The position numbers were made by a program, and so were the translations under genes. The notes below the pieces were generated by a model. The model did not search any database. It saw nothing but the letters and a program-made list of their open reading frames with translations, and was not told the DNA's origin. Shown in pieces: positions 16,107-23,598 of a stretch of DNA of 29,386 nucleotides. Position 1 is the stretch's first letter. Each line of letters starts with the position of its first letter. This stretch comes from SG8-4 sp964598225 (GTDB lineage: Bacteria > Planctomycetota > Phycisphaerae > Sedimentisphaerales > Anaerobacaceae), in contig CAZRBG010000067.1 of assembly GCA_964598225.1 (NCBI GenBank), positions 1 to 29,386 of the forward strand, read 5' to 3'.

Positions 16107-17762
16107 TCAATCAATAGCTGCGGCGTGACGCCTGGCTTTAGGATCGCCGGCGGCGTGAATGATTCCCGTGTTCGGATCGACGTAGATCATAACGGGGTAG
16201 GCAATCGGCCTTTCGGTTGTCTTTATCTTATGCCCGCGTTTGGCAAGTTCCTCTCTGACGCTTTCGTCCAGTCCCTCGTTAATCCTAAGACTCGCTAAGG
16301 TTCCCAGCGTCTCGGTACGGATGGAATTAGGATCGAAAGAGTTTTGCTGATGGCTCGTGCTGAAGCGAACGGTGGTTACGGCGTCCTCCGGCATCATCCC
16401 GAACTCGACGTGGTTGAGCAGGCAGTTGAGCGTGGTCTGGTCCTGCAGGTCGCCGCCGGCGACGCTTATTGCGATTATGGGTTTGCCGTCTTTCAGGACT
16501 ATGGTCGGCGTGAGCGTGATTCGCGGCCTCTTGCCGGGCTCGATGCGATTGGGATGTCCTATGGTGGTATTCAGACTCCGGAGCCTGTTGCCGTGCCCGA
16601 TCCCCAGTTCTTTGCAGACTGCATAGGGTCTGTTGCCGCTCGGGGTCGCCGCGACCATATTACCCCAGCGGTCGGCGACTACGCACGTGGTCGTACCGCC
16701 CTGCCAGGGCCGATACGGTTCTGCCGGTGCGACGGCTTTCATCGCAATCGGATCGCCCGGGCGAACCTCGTCGGATGCTTTGTTCATGTCGATTAACGGG
16801 CGGCGAAGCTGCGTGTATTCGTCCGAGAGAAGCGCATTGAGCGGCACATCCACAAATAACGGGTCGCCGTAATACTTGTCGCGGTCGGCGAAGCCTAACT
16901 TCAGCGCCTCAGTGAGTACGTGTACGTAATCCGCCGAAAGATGGCCCATCTCCTTGAGGTCGAAACCTTCGATCAGCCGCAGCGTCTGGCAGAGGTACGG
17001 TCCTTGAGTCCAGGTGTCGCATTTGCAGACGGTGTAGCCTCGATAGTCCACCGTCACAGAGTCTTCCACGCGGGTCTTATGCGCTGCGAGGTCTTCCTTG
17101 CGCAGAAAGCCGCCGTTTTCGATGTAATAAGCAACCAACTCATCTGCGATATCGCCCTTGTAGAACCGGTCTCTGGCCGCCTGGAGTTTCTGTCGCCGAT
17201 TGCCACGGGTTTGTTTCTCGGTCTCGATGAGTCTGCGAAAAGTCTTAGCCAGGTTCGGATACCAGTCTTTACCGCCGGCATCGAGTAATTCGAGCGACGG
17301 CGCGACTACCTGCTCGAAGGACATCGTGCCGTAAAGCTTCACTGTGGCCATGCACAAACTCAGCGCCCCGGGGACCGGTGCGGCTTTTATGCTCCCTTTG
17401 GAAGGTATGCCGTTTTCGTAATACCACTGGATAGTCTTCGGATCGAGCGGCGCGCCGCCGAGTCCGCACAGGACTTTGACCTCTTTCTTACCGGCATCAT
17501 AGATAATCAGCGGTATCTCGGCGCCGATAGTGTAGGAGCCGTAATCGGTGATGCTCAGAGCAAGCAGCGTGGCAGCCGCCGCATCTGCGGCGTTGCCCCC
17601 CTGCTCGAGGATGGCTATTCCCGCCCCAACCGCCCCGGCGCCGCCTGCGGCTACCGCCCCGCGTTTGCCGGAAGCCTTCCAGCCGATCTCGTCGGCACAC
17701 ACGGAGACGAAATTACAAGAACCTGCAATAAATAAGGTACACAAGATTTGTCGCATTTTCAT
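16107..17762 (-). CDS. Gamma-glutamyltransferase-like Ntn hydrolase, exported
   Basis: The protein is 551 aa. A Sec signal peptide (about 1-23, ending VCA-DE) predicts periplasmic export. GGT proenzymes self-cleave before a catalytic Thr to give large and small subunits, then transfer or hydrolyse gamma-glutamyl groups such as that of glutathione. The expected processing site is at GGTTTCVVADRWGN, with T357 as nucleophile; classical enzymes have TTH here, whereas this one has TTT. Other family blocks include GGNAADAAAA (about 55-64) and the GGDLQDQTTLN region near the C-terminus. The Arg-bearing RE-x-AP block of classical GGT appears to be replaced by GGAPLDP. A GGAG Shine-Dalgarno lies 8 nt before ATG 17762. 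It belongs to a divergent GGT branch; activity is inferred. Confidence 0.9.
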   Translation of the reverse strand: MKMRQILCTLFIAGSCNFVSVCADEIGWKASGKRGAVAAGGAGAVGAGIAILEQGGNAADAAAATLLALSITDYGSYTIGAEIPLIIYDAGKKEVKVLCGLGGAPLDPKTIQWYYENGIPSKGSIKAAPVPGALSLCMATVKLYGTMSFEQVVAPSLELLDAGGKDWYPNLAKTFRRLIETEKQTRGNRRQKLQAARDRFYKGDIADELVAYYIENGGFLRKEDLAAHKTRVEDSVTVDYRGYTVCKCDTWTQGPYLCQTLRLIEGFDLKEMGHLSADYVHVLTEALKLGFADRDKYYGDPLFVDVPLNALLSDEYTQLRRPLIDMNKASDEVRPGDPIAMKAVAPAEPYRPWQGGTTTCVVADRWGNMVAATPSGNRPYAVCKELGIGHGNRLRSLNTTIGHPNRIEPGKRPRITLTPTIVLKDGKPIIAISVAGGDLQDQTTLNCLLNHVEFGMMPEDAVTTVRFSTSHQQNSFDPNSIRTETLGTLASLRINEGLDESVREELAKRGHKIKTTERPIAYPVMIYVDPNTGIIHAAGDPKARRHAAAID

Positions 17763-17922
17763 AGCTTATACTCCACTTGGGAGGCTGTGAACCGCACACC
17801 GTCGGTGATTGGCGTGCGGTGCACACCCTGCCGAGAATAAGATTACTCATCCGATTGTAGAGAATTGCAGGTTAAAAGCGAGAAAATTATCTCAGGTAGG
17901 AAACATAAGGGATGCCAGTGAT

Positions 17923-17950
17923 TCTGGATTCCCGCCTTCGCGGCAATGAC
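17923..17950. repeat. Degraded half of the TCATTCCTGC-type repeat
   Basis: This is one arm only, related to the 3' arm at 9550-9576, with several substitutions (CCCGCC and GCGGC in place of CCTGCC and GCAGG). The rest of the 240-nt gap between the GGT and PilZ genes (17763-18002) shows no gene or clear signal. Confidence 0.6.
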
Positions 17951-18002
17951 GGATTACAGCATTACTCATAGCAGAGCATTATGACTATGACTGCAAGCTC
18001 AC

Positions 18003-18392
18003 CTATACTGTGGCGGGTTCCAGGGTCTCACCTGCATCGGTCTTGTTATCGTTTTGCTCGCCGGGCTTGAAGGGCAGCGGCTCGGCAAACTGGACCGCAA
18101 CTCGGCGAAGAAAACCGTTGACGTTCTCGACCCGGCATACATGGCCGGAGCGGGTGAAGTTCTCCATATCGAAAGCATCGTCGACGCCGTAACGCGGGAC
18201 ACTGAAGCGAGCGGTGAGATACTGACCCGGATACGGGCAGTCATGTTCTGCATGGTATGTAAAAGCCGCACCTCTGCTGGAAACATCGACCATTTGCCCC
18301 TGTGCGAGTTCACGATCGACGTTCTCCGCGAACCAGATCGGCCAATAATAACGTAATCTCTTCTCAGTTCTCCGCTCGTTCTCTCTTTCCAT
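18003..18392 (-). CDS. PilZ-domain protein
   Basis: The protein is 129 aa, a single PilZ domain with a short acidic C-terminal tail. The c-di-GMP-binding motifs are both present: RxxxR (R8-T-E-K-R12) and DxSxxG (D36-V-S-S-R-G41). PilZ proteins bind cyclic di-GMP and pass the signal to partners in motility, exopolysaccharide or surface attachment. A GGAG Shine-Dalgarno lies 9 nt before ATG. It is monocistronic as far as can be seen, between the GGT and murD genes. Partner and output are unknown. Confidence 0.88.
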   Translation of the reverse strand: MERENERRTEKRLRYYWPIWFAENVDRELAQGQMVDVSSRGAAFTYHAEHDCPYPGQYLTARFSVPRYGVDDAFDMENFTRSGHVCRVENVNGFLRRVAVQFAEPLPFKPGEQNDNKTDAGETLEPATV

Positions 18393-18628
18393 TTTAGATT
18401 GCTCCGAAAGACCCTGTCATTTACCTTAGTGCCGTCTAATCGACGGATTCACAGGCACACTTGACTCGATCGCCCCGGGAAAATCGGCGCTTATCGGATT
18501 GATAGTGACGGTGATCGCATTTACGGCTCATAATTGTGGAAAACCGACTTGAAGCTTTTTTTCATTTTTTTCAGATGTCGGACGCAATATTCCTATAATC
18601 AGAAACGAAGCGGGATCGATTGGTAGGC

Positions 18629-18650
18629 GTTATTCCTGCGCAGGAATGAC
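18629..18650. repeat. Short palindromic copy of the TCATTCCTGC-type repeat
   Basis: TATTCCTGCGCAGGAATGA is a near-perfect short palindrome, a collapsed version of the 9507-9576 element. It lies in the 294-nt gap between the PilZ and murD genes (18393-18686). That gap also holds a T-rich run and a lone TATAAT at 18594-18599, with no gene downstream on the plus strand. Confidence 0.6.
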
Positions 18651-18672
18651 AACAAACAAGGATTGCGGCCGT

Positions 18673-18696
18673 ATCCCGATTTTCGTTTATCGGGAT
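18673..18696 (-). terminator. Hairpin at the murD stop codon
   Basis: ATCCCGAT and ATCGGGAT form a perfect 8-bp stem with an 8-nt loop, overlapping the murD stop codon (18689-18687). No T-tract follows on the minus strand, so it may be a weak terminator or an RNA-end stabiliser. Confidence 0.3.
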
Positions 18697-20111
18697 TGAG
18701 TTGGTTCTATTTGAACGAGTTTGGTAAACTCTCGGCCGCGGTGTTGGAAGTTTTCGAACATGTCGTAGCTTGCGCAGGCGGGGCTCAGGAGGACGATTTC
18801 GCCGGTTTTTGCGAGCTTGCCGGCTTGTTCGACTGCTTCTGCCAGAGAGTTGGTTCGTATGACTTGCGTACTGATTGGGTTGAGATTGCTTTGTCGCTGC
18901 GCTCCTCGCAATGACGTGGTGCTGTAATGTATTGCATTTGCGATTTTTTGGGCGGTCTGGCCGATGAGGATGGCGGCTTTGGCTTTTTGGGATACCTTTT
19001 TGCCAAGCTCATCAAAGGGCAGCTTTTTGTCGTAGCCGCCGGCGATGATGATTATCGGCTCGTCGAATGCTTCTAATGCCGCGATGGCGCTGTCGGGCGT
19101 TGTTGCTATTGAGTCGTTGTACCAGCGGATGCCGTTTATTTCGGCGACGAATTCGAGCCGATGCGGCAAGGATTTGAAACTCGGCAGGCGGCTCTTGATC
19201 TGTTCGTCGGTTACGCCGAAGTGCCGGACAACGGCGATAGCCGCGGCGAGATTCGAGCGATTGGCCCGGCCGGGCAAGGGATAAACGCCGCGAATCTCTT
19301 CACTTACATCGTCGGCTGAGAATTGCACGCAGATTCTTCCACTGTCCCTATTATATTTTTTATACCATTCGGCACCAACCTCATCCTCGGCGTTGAAAAT
19401 GGAAACGGCCGGAGATTTTTCATCCAATTGCTGAAATTTGAAGATATTCTCCTTTGCGGCACAGTAATTGGCAAACGTTCCGTGGCGGTCCAGGTGGTTC
19501 GGCGTCAGGTTCGTCAGCAATGCCACTTTCGGGGCGTTTTGAATCTGCGCCAGTTGTTCGAGCTGGAAGCTCGACAGCTCAAGGACGACGAGGTCGTCAG
19601 GACCGATTTCCCCCAGAGTGGTCAGTAGCGGCCGGTTCCCGATATTTCCACCGAGCCACACGTGCTCGTACTGCATGCTACGTGCTGCGTGCTGCCCGTT
19701 TGTCAGCAGGTGGGCGGTCAGAGCGGCGGTGGTGCTCTTGCCGTTGGCGCCTGTTATGCCGATTATCGCCGCCGGGCACAACTCGAAGAAGATGCTTATC
19801 TGCGACGTGATGAACTTGCCGGCTCGGCGGGCGATTTGAAGTAACTCATTGTCGGGTGGAACAGAGGGATTGGCTACGACGATGTCGGCCTGCTCGAAAT
19901 CAGCCGGATCGTGTGAGCCGAGGTGAAATTCGATGCCGCCAATTCCCTCGAGCCTGCTTATCGAATCGGTCAGTTGTTCGGCCGGCGCGAGATCTGTGAC
20001 TGTGACTTTCGCTCCGGCTCTCGCCGCAAACTCGGCGACATCGGCTCCACCGCCGAAACGACCCAGGCCCATGACCAGCACTTTTTTCCCGGCAAAAGAA
20101 TCGCCTCTCAT
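18687..20111 (-). CDS. murD: UDP-N-acetylmuramoylalanine-D-glutamate ligase with palindromic-repeat insertion
   Basis: MurD adds D-glutamate to UDP-MurNAc-L-Ala in cytoplasmic peptidoglycan synthesis. The protein is 474 aa from ATG 20111, which makes a 4-nt ATGA overlap with the preceding gene. An N-terminal UDP-binding Rossmann segment VLVMGLGRFGGG is followed by the Mur-ligase P-loop GITGANGKST (118-127), NLTPNHLDRHGT, and the C-terminal LLSPACASYDMFENF...RGREF block. Residues about 400-411 (SLRGAQRQSNLN) are encoded by a dispersed palindromic repeat inserted in frame in the C-terminal domain. The key motifs are intact, so the enzyme should be functional. No other mur genes are in view; it is co-directional with pyrF. 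Confidence 0.95.
   Translation of the reverse strand: MRGDSFAGKKVLVMGLGRFGGGADVAEFAARAGAKVTVTDLAPAEQLTDSISRLEGIGGIEFHLGSHDPADFEQADIVVANPSVPPDNELLQIARRAGKFITSQISIFFELCPAAIIGITGANGKSTTAALTAHLLTNGQHAARSMQYEHVWLGGNIGNRPLLTTLGEIGPDDLVVLELSSFQLEQLAQIQNAPKVALLTNLTPNHLDRHGTFANYCAAKENIFKFQQLDEKSPAVSIFNAEDEVGAEWYKKYNRDSGRICVQFSADDVSEEIRGVYPLPGRANRSNLAAAIAVVRHFGVTDEQIKSRLPSFKSLPHRLEFVAEINGIRWYNDSIATTPDSAIAALEAFDEPIIIIAGGYDKKLPFDELGKKVSQKAKAAILIGQTAQKIANAIHYSTTSLRGAQRQSNLNPISTQVIRTNSLAEAVEQAGKLAKTGEIVLLSPACASYDMFENFQHRGREFTKLVQIEPTQSR
18882..18916 (-). repeat. Dispersed repeat element inside murD
   Basis: Read on the minus strand this 35-nt stretch begins CGTCATTGCGAGGAGCGCAG and ends in AAAGCAATCTC. 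It is a known type of dispersed intergenic repeat that in other frames yields peptides such as RHCEERSDKAIS. Here it lies wholly within murD and preserves the frame. Confidence 0.75.
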
Positions 20112-20464
20112 GGCTCTTCGTAACCTTCGGCACAATACAGCAGCGTTCGTCTTCTGGTCATGATCTTGCGGAGGAAATCGGGCTTGATGTCGTCGGTCCT
20201 GAGCAGACCGACCATTTTGCCCTTGAAAAGGGCCTGAAGCGCCTCCTCCAGGGCAAGATGTACATGCAGAAGCTCGCTCTCATCGCGCGGCAAATACTCG
20301 ACGAGAAAATTCAGCTCGCTGGGATCGGTGGGAAGATCACCTTCGGCCCAGCTCGATCCGTGCAGATCAAGCCGCCTGACGTGGTGCCGCTCGCAGACTT
20401 CCTTCAGGGCTTCGTAATTGTCCTTTTTCGGTCCTACCACTTCAAATCCCGCCGCAAATTGCAC
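20108..20464 (-). CDS. Nucleotidyltransferase-like protein, probably catalytically inactive
   Basis: The protein is 118 aa from GTG 20464; the start is uncertain, with GGA six nt upstream as the only ribosome-site hint. The segment VRRLDLHGSSWAEG...SELNFLVEYLP looks like the MNT/minimal nucleotidyltransferase core (GSxxxG then SDxDLLVE). The metal-binding DxD is replaced by E50-x-N52. The rest resembles the MNT C-terminal helix region. It lies 85 nt after pyrF and overlaps murD by ATGA, so translational coupling with murD is likely. It could have kept a binding or regulatory role. Recognition of the family is moderate. Confidence 0.65.
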   Translation of the reverse strand: MQFAAGFEVVGPKKDNYEALKEVCERHHVRRLDLHGSSWAEGDLPTDPSELNFLVEYLPRDESELLHVHLALEEALQALFKGKMVGLLRTDDIKPDFLRKIMTRRRTLLYCAEGYEEP

Positions 20465-20549
20465 AACCGGTCCGGCATAGCCGCGACGCTACGGGGAACA
20501 TCGTGCAGATTCAATCGCACTTCACCTGCTCACCAACTGCGGGCGGTTT

Positions 20550-21500
20550 CTACAACAAGGTCTGCATAGCGTTAGCGAGATCGACTTTCGCATCGATCAC
20601 GGCCTGCTCGATGCACCGCTTCCAGTCATCGCCGAACTGCTCTTTGTACTTGGGCTTTTCGTAGGCGTAGATAATCGAGCGAGAAGCATTGATCAGTGCT
20701 CCCGAGCCGTCGGGCTTGCAGAACCGCACGCAATCGGCGGCCGATGCGCCTTGGGAGCCGTAGCCGGGCACGAGAAACCATACCTTGTCGTACTTATGGC
20801 GCAGAGCGGTGGTAACTTCCGGCGACGTGCCTCCCACGACCATACCTATGTTGCTATAGCCGCAATCGGCGATTCGCTCGTCTTTATCGGCTGCTTCGGC
20901 GACGATTTCAGCTACCTTTTCGTACAGTTTTTTTCCCTCGGCGTCGGCGAAATCCTGGATGGCCTCCGCCGAGGGATTGCTCGTCCGAACCAGCACGAAG
21001 ACGCCTTTTCCCTGCTTGTCGGCCATGACCGCAAACGGCTCGATGCCGTCGCCCCCCGCGTAGCCGTTGATCGTGATCGCATCCGGGGCGAGGGTGTCTT
21101 CAAGACCCGCCAGTTCCGGATTCTCCAGATGCGCGGCCGCATATTGCTCGGCTGTGTGACCGATATCGCCGCGCTTGACGTCGCCGATAATCTCCAGTCC
21201 CAAATCGTCGGCCTCCGTGATAAGGTTATAGTACGTCTCTATCCCCTCCCACAGGTATTTCTCGAAAAAAGCGATGTTCATTTTGATCGCCGGGACCATC
21301 GGCGCGACGATTCGCATGGTCTGCGTGCAAAAATCGAAGATCGCATCGACCGCGGCGGCGGCATCGTATTCGTCGTTCATCTCACGATGGCCTCTTATCG
21401 CCTGGGGCAGCCTGGAATAAACCGGGTCGAGCCCGACAATCAACGATGTCTTCTTGGTCTGAACGGCATCATAAAGTCTATCAGCAAAATGGCTTGCCAT
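20550..21500 (-). CDS. pyrF: Orotidine 5'-phosphate decarboxylase, type 2
   Basis: PyrF decarboxylates OMP to UMP, the last step of de novo pyrimidine synthesis, in the cytoplasm. The protein is 316 aa, the longer type-2 form. The catalytic block DVKRGDIGHTA shows D107, K109 and D112, and K73 with N75 lie in AIKMNIAFFE. GLDPVYSRLP near the N-terminus and LVPGYGSQGA towards the C-terminus are typical of this branch. GAGG about 10 nt upstream supports ATG 21500. It is the first gene of the minus-strand run pyrF, nucleotidyltransferase-like, murD, and is divergent from the membrane-protein gene at 21569. Confidence 0.96.
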   Translation of the reverse strand: MASHFADRLYDAVQTKKTSLIVGLDPVYSRLPQAIRGHREMNDEYDAAAAVDAIFDFCTQTMRIVAPMVPAIKMNIAFFEKYLWEGIETYYNLITEADDLGLEIIGDVKRGDIGHTAEQYAAAHLENPELAGLEDTLAPDAITINGYAGGDGIEPFAVMADKQGKGVFVLVRTSNPSAEAIQDFADAEGKKLYEKVAEIVAEAADKDERIADCGYSNIGMVVGGTSPEVTTALRHKYDKVWFLVPGYGSQGASAADCVRFCKPDGSGALINASRSIIYAYEKPKYKEQFGDDWKRCIEQAVIDAKVDLANAMQTLL

Positions 21501-21555
21501 TTCTTTAGTTCCTCATACCGGGAAAAAATCCTTTTTATCGAAACAATCGGGTTAC

Positions 21556-21561
21556 TATAAT
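21556..21561 (+). promoter_or_regulatory. Candidate -10 box giving a leaderless mRNA
   Basis: A perfect TATAAT ends 7 nt before ATG 21569, so transcription would start at or one base before the A of the ATG. No Shine-Dalgarno is present. The -35 is poor (T-rich, three of six at best). Confidence 0.45.
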
Positions 21562-21568
21562 CACCCAA

Positions 21569-22294
21569 ATGGTTTCGAGCAAGAGAGAAATAAGATATAT
21601 CGAACCTGATTCGAAAAAACGTCGAAGATCACGGACCAGAAAGCTGATCATCTGGCTTTTCGTCGATCTGACTGTTGCTGCCGTCGTTATCGGCCTGCTT
21701 CCTCACAAGCCCGGCAGCTACGATCCAAAGGATTTCGAATCTGCCGACAGAGAGCCCGGAGAGGTTAGCCAGTATCTGACCCACGAACTGTCGCCTCGAA
21801 TCTACAACGGAGCGCAGCGCGGCGAACCTTACGACGTGGTTATAACCCAGGAAGGAGTAAACGAGATAGTCGCAGGCTGGGGCTGGCCGAAGATGTCTAA
21901 CGGGGTTATGCTGCATTCTCCGGCGGTGCTTTTCAGGACCGATTCGGTGCTGCTGATGGGCACAGCCGAGGTGAAGGGGGCGGAATTCGTCATCACTATC
22001 AAGATCGAACCCCAAATCGATGCCGAGGGACTGATGAAATTCCCGGTAACCAAGGTCAAGGTCGGCGCGATGAACGTTACTCCTCTCGCAAAGATGACGG
22101 CCAATAAGATGTACGCCCAAAGGGTTGCCGAACTGCCGATAGACGAGGATTCCTTCCAGACAAAGATAGTCCAGTCGCTAATCAACGGCACGCCATTCGA
22201 ACCCGTATTCGAGGTAGACAAGAAGAAAGTGCGAATCGAAGCTATAGAAGTGATGCCGGAAAAGCTGGTCGCTCATTTGCTCCCGGCCTCTTAG
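21569..22294 (+). CDS. Single-pass membrane protein, YpmS/DUF2140-like
   Basis: The protein is 241 aa. The N-terminus is strongly basic (KKRRRSRTRK), followed by one TM segment (about 25-44). The remaining soluble domain would lie outside the cytoplasmic membrane. The segment PYDVVITQEGVNEIVA resembles the start of the YpmS/DUF2140 domain (lteeqlN-like), and the rest is beta-rich with repeated I/V patterns. No catalytic motif is visible. There is no Shine-Dalgarno; a TATAAT ends 7 nt before the ATG. It lies 68 nt from the divergent pyrF. Function is unknown and the family call is tentative. Confidence 0.82.
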   Translation: MVSSKREIRYIEPDSKKRRRSRTRKLIIWLFVDLTVAAVVIGLLPHKPGSYDPKDFESADREPGEVSQYLTHELSPRIYNGAQRGEPYDVVITQEGVNEIVAGWGWPKMSNGVMLHSPAVLFRTDSVLLMGTAEVKGAEFVITIKIEPQIDAEGLMKFPVTKVKVGAMNVTPLAKMTANKMYAQRVAELPIDEDSFQTKIVQSLINGTPFEPVFEVDKKKVRIEAIEVMPEKLVAHLLPAS

Positions 22295-22533
22295 ACGAGA
22301 CCGACCGTTGAACCAATGAAAAGAGCAGAAGACGATTGAGACTAATATGGACAAAGACGCCATTATTAAAAAACAGGCTGCTGATGTTCAGTAGAAACAG
22401 TCGAAGATGGAGAAGTACACAGACAAAAAAACAGAAAAAAACTGGAAAAACAGTTCCTTCTTATGTATTTTATTGCGACTTTTGCAGTGGGGTAGGGTGA
22501 TTCGGATGCTGGACTTGGGATAAAAATTGAACT

Positions 22534-23001
22534 ATGCGCTTTATACTTATTGACAAGGTAGTTTCACTTGAGCCGGACAAGCAGATCAGGGCAGTAAAGA
22601 ATGTTTCGCTGTCGGAGGAATACCTGGGGGATCACTTCCCGACGTTCCCCGTGCTGCCGGGCGTATTGCTGCTGGAGGGGCTGATCGAGTCGGCCTCCTG
22701 GCTCGTCCGAGAGAGCGAAAACTTCGCTCACAGCATGATATTGCTTGAACAGGTGAGGAATGTGAAGTATAAAAGCTTTCTGGCGCCCGGCATGCAGATA
22801 GAATATGAAGTCGCGGCAAAGACAATCGAAGAAAGTGTAAGCAGTTTTACCGGCTTCGGCATCTCGCAGGGAAAGCGGATTGTCGAAGCGCGATTCGCCT
22901 TAAGGCACTTCAACCTGGCCGAAGACAATTCCGCAATGGCGGCGGTAGATGCACAGCTAATAAAGAACCTTAAGGAACGCTGGAAGCTCTTGAAGAATTG
23001 A
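22534..23001 (+). CDS. FabA/FabZ-like 3-hydroxyacyl-ACP dehydratase (first copy)
   Basis: The protein is 155 aa, a single hot-dog domain. The active-site pair of FabZ is present: H34 in DHFPTFPVLPG and E48 in LLLEGLIES. It would dehydrate 3-hydroxyacyl-ACP to trans-2-enoyl-ACP. Differences from housekeeping FabZ are HFPT for HFPG and LIES for MAQ, suggesting altered substrate shape. No convincing Shine-Dalgarno precedes ATG 22534. It is the first gene of a cluster with an ACP, a second FabZ and two ketosynthases; the ACP gene starts 64 nt downstream. The 239-nt gap before it (22295-22533) holds no clear gene, only an amber-interrupted short frame. Confidence 0.88.
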   Translation: MRFILIDKVVSLEPDKQIRAVKNVSLSEEYLGDHFPTFPVLPGVLLLEGLIESASWLVRESENFAHSMILLEQVRNVKYKSFLAPGMQIEYEVAAKTIEESVSSFTGFGISQGKRIVEARFALRHFNLAEDNSAMAAVDAQLIKNLKERWKLLKN

Positions 23002-23065
23002 GAATTGTGAACTTAAACATATTGCAATAAAAGGATTGCCAAGACCAACAGGAGGTAACATAAGG

Positions 23066-23461
23066 ATGGCATTAAGTCGGGATGAAATATTAGAACATGT
23101 TCGGGAGGTTATGGTCGACGCTTTGGGCGTTGATGATGACGAGGTCACCCCTGAAGCTACCCTTATGGGCGACCTCGCGGCTGAGAGTATAGACTTTCTG
23201 GACATCGTTTTTCGACTGGAAAAAGCATTCGGGATAAAGATTCCCCGCGAAGAATTGTTTCCCGCCGAGAATCTGATGAACAATTCCGAATTTATCCAAA
23301 ACGGCAAAATGACGGAAAAAGGACTGGCTGAGCTGCGGGACAAGATGCCGCACACCGATCTTTCAGAATTCGAGAAAGATCCTGACATTAACAAGATGGC
23401 CGACCTTTTCACCGTCAACGCAATAGTGAATTATGTCGAAAACAAGCTCAACATCGCATAG
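23066..23461 (+). CDS. Acyl carrier protein, long form with insertion
   Basis: The protein is 131 aa from ATG 23066, preceded by AGGAGG with a 10-nt spacer; a start 30 nt upstream is less likely. The 4'-phosphopantetheine serine is S41 in AAESIDFLDI, and helix II and FGIKIPREELF follow. Ordinary ACPs are about 80 aa. Here about 45 extra residues (roughly 62-108, charged, NNSEFIQNGKMTEKGLAEL...) separate helix II from the last helix TVNAIVNYVENKL. It carries the growing acyl chain for the neighbouring FabZ and FabF proteins. Context implies a dedicated carrier, not the housekeeping ACP. An intrinsic terminator lies 36 nt after its stop. Confidence 0.92.
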   Translation: MALSRDEILEHVREVMVDALGVDDDEVTPEATLMGDLAAESIDFLDIVFRLEKAFGIKIPREELFPAENLMNNSEFIQNGKMTEKGLAELRDKMPHTDLSEFEKDPDINKMADLFTVNAIVNYVENKLNIA

Positions 23462-23496
23462 CACATACGACAACATCAGCAGAAATCAACGGGTGG

Positions 23497-23528
23497 CAGC
23501 CCCAAGCACCGATTGGGGCTGGTTTTTT
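23497..23528 (+). terminator. Intrinsic terminator after the ACP gene
   Basis: CAGCCCCAA pairs with TTGGGGCTG (9-bp perfect stem, 7-nt loop), followed by G and six Ts. It is a textbook Rho-independent terminator, located inside the FabZ-ACP-FabZ-FabF-FabF cluster and splitting it into two likely transcripts. Confidence 0.85.
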
Positions 23529-23562
23529 CCCGCAACATCCAAAGCCTTCGGCGCTGAGCTTG

Positions 23563-23592
23563 TTGCCCTATATTGCTAAACGGAATTATAAC
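23563..23592 (+). promoter_or_regulatory. Candidate promoter for second FabZ gene, leaderless
   Basis: TTGCCC (23563-23568, four of six) and TATAAC (23587-23592, five of six) are 18 nt apart. The ATG at 23599 begins 6 nt after the -10, and there is no Shine-Dalgarno. It lies just after the terminator, as expected for a separately transcribed second half of the cluster. Confidence 0.45.
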
Positions 23593-23598
23593 AAGAAA

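Noticed and set aside
18594..18599. TATAAT on the plus strand between the PilZ and murD genes
   Set aside because: There is no matching -35 and no plus-strand gene downstream.
18785..19015. Minus-strand ORF containing RHCEERSDKAIS
   Set aside because: This peptide is a well-known spurious translation of the dispersed repeat; here it overlaps murD in another frame.
19660..19700. GTGCTGC-type mini-repeat within murD (encoding HAARSMQYEH before the GGNIGN motif)
   Set aside because: Only about three residues longer than usual MurD at this loop; too little to call an insertion.
20751..21560. 269-codon open frame on the plus strand
   Set aside because: It is the antisense shadow of pyrF, which has an intact catalytic block.
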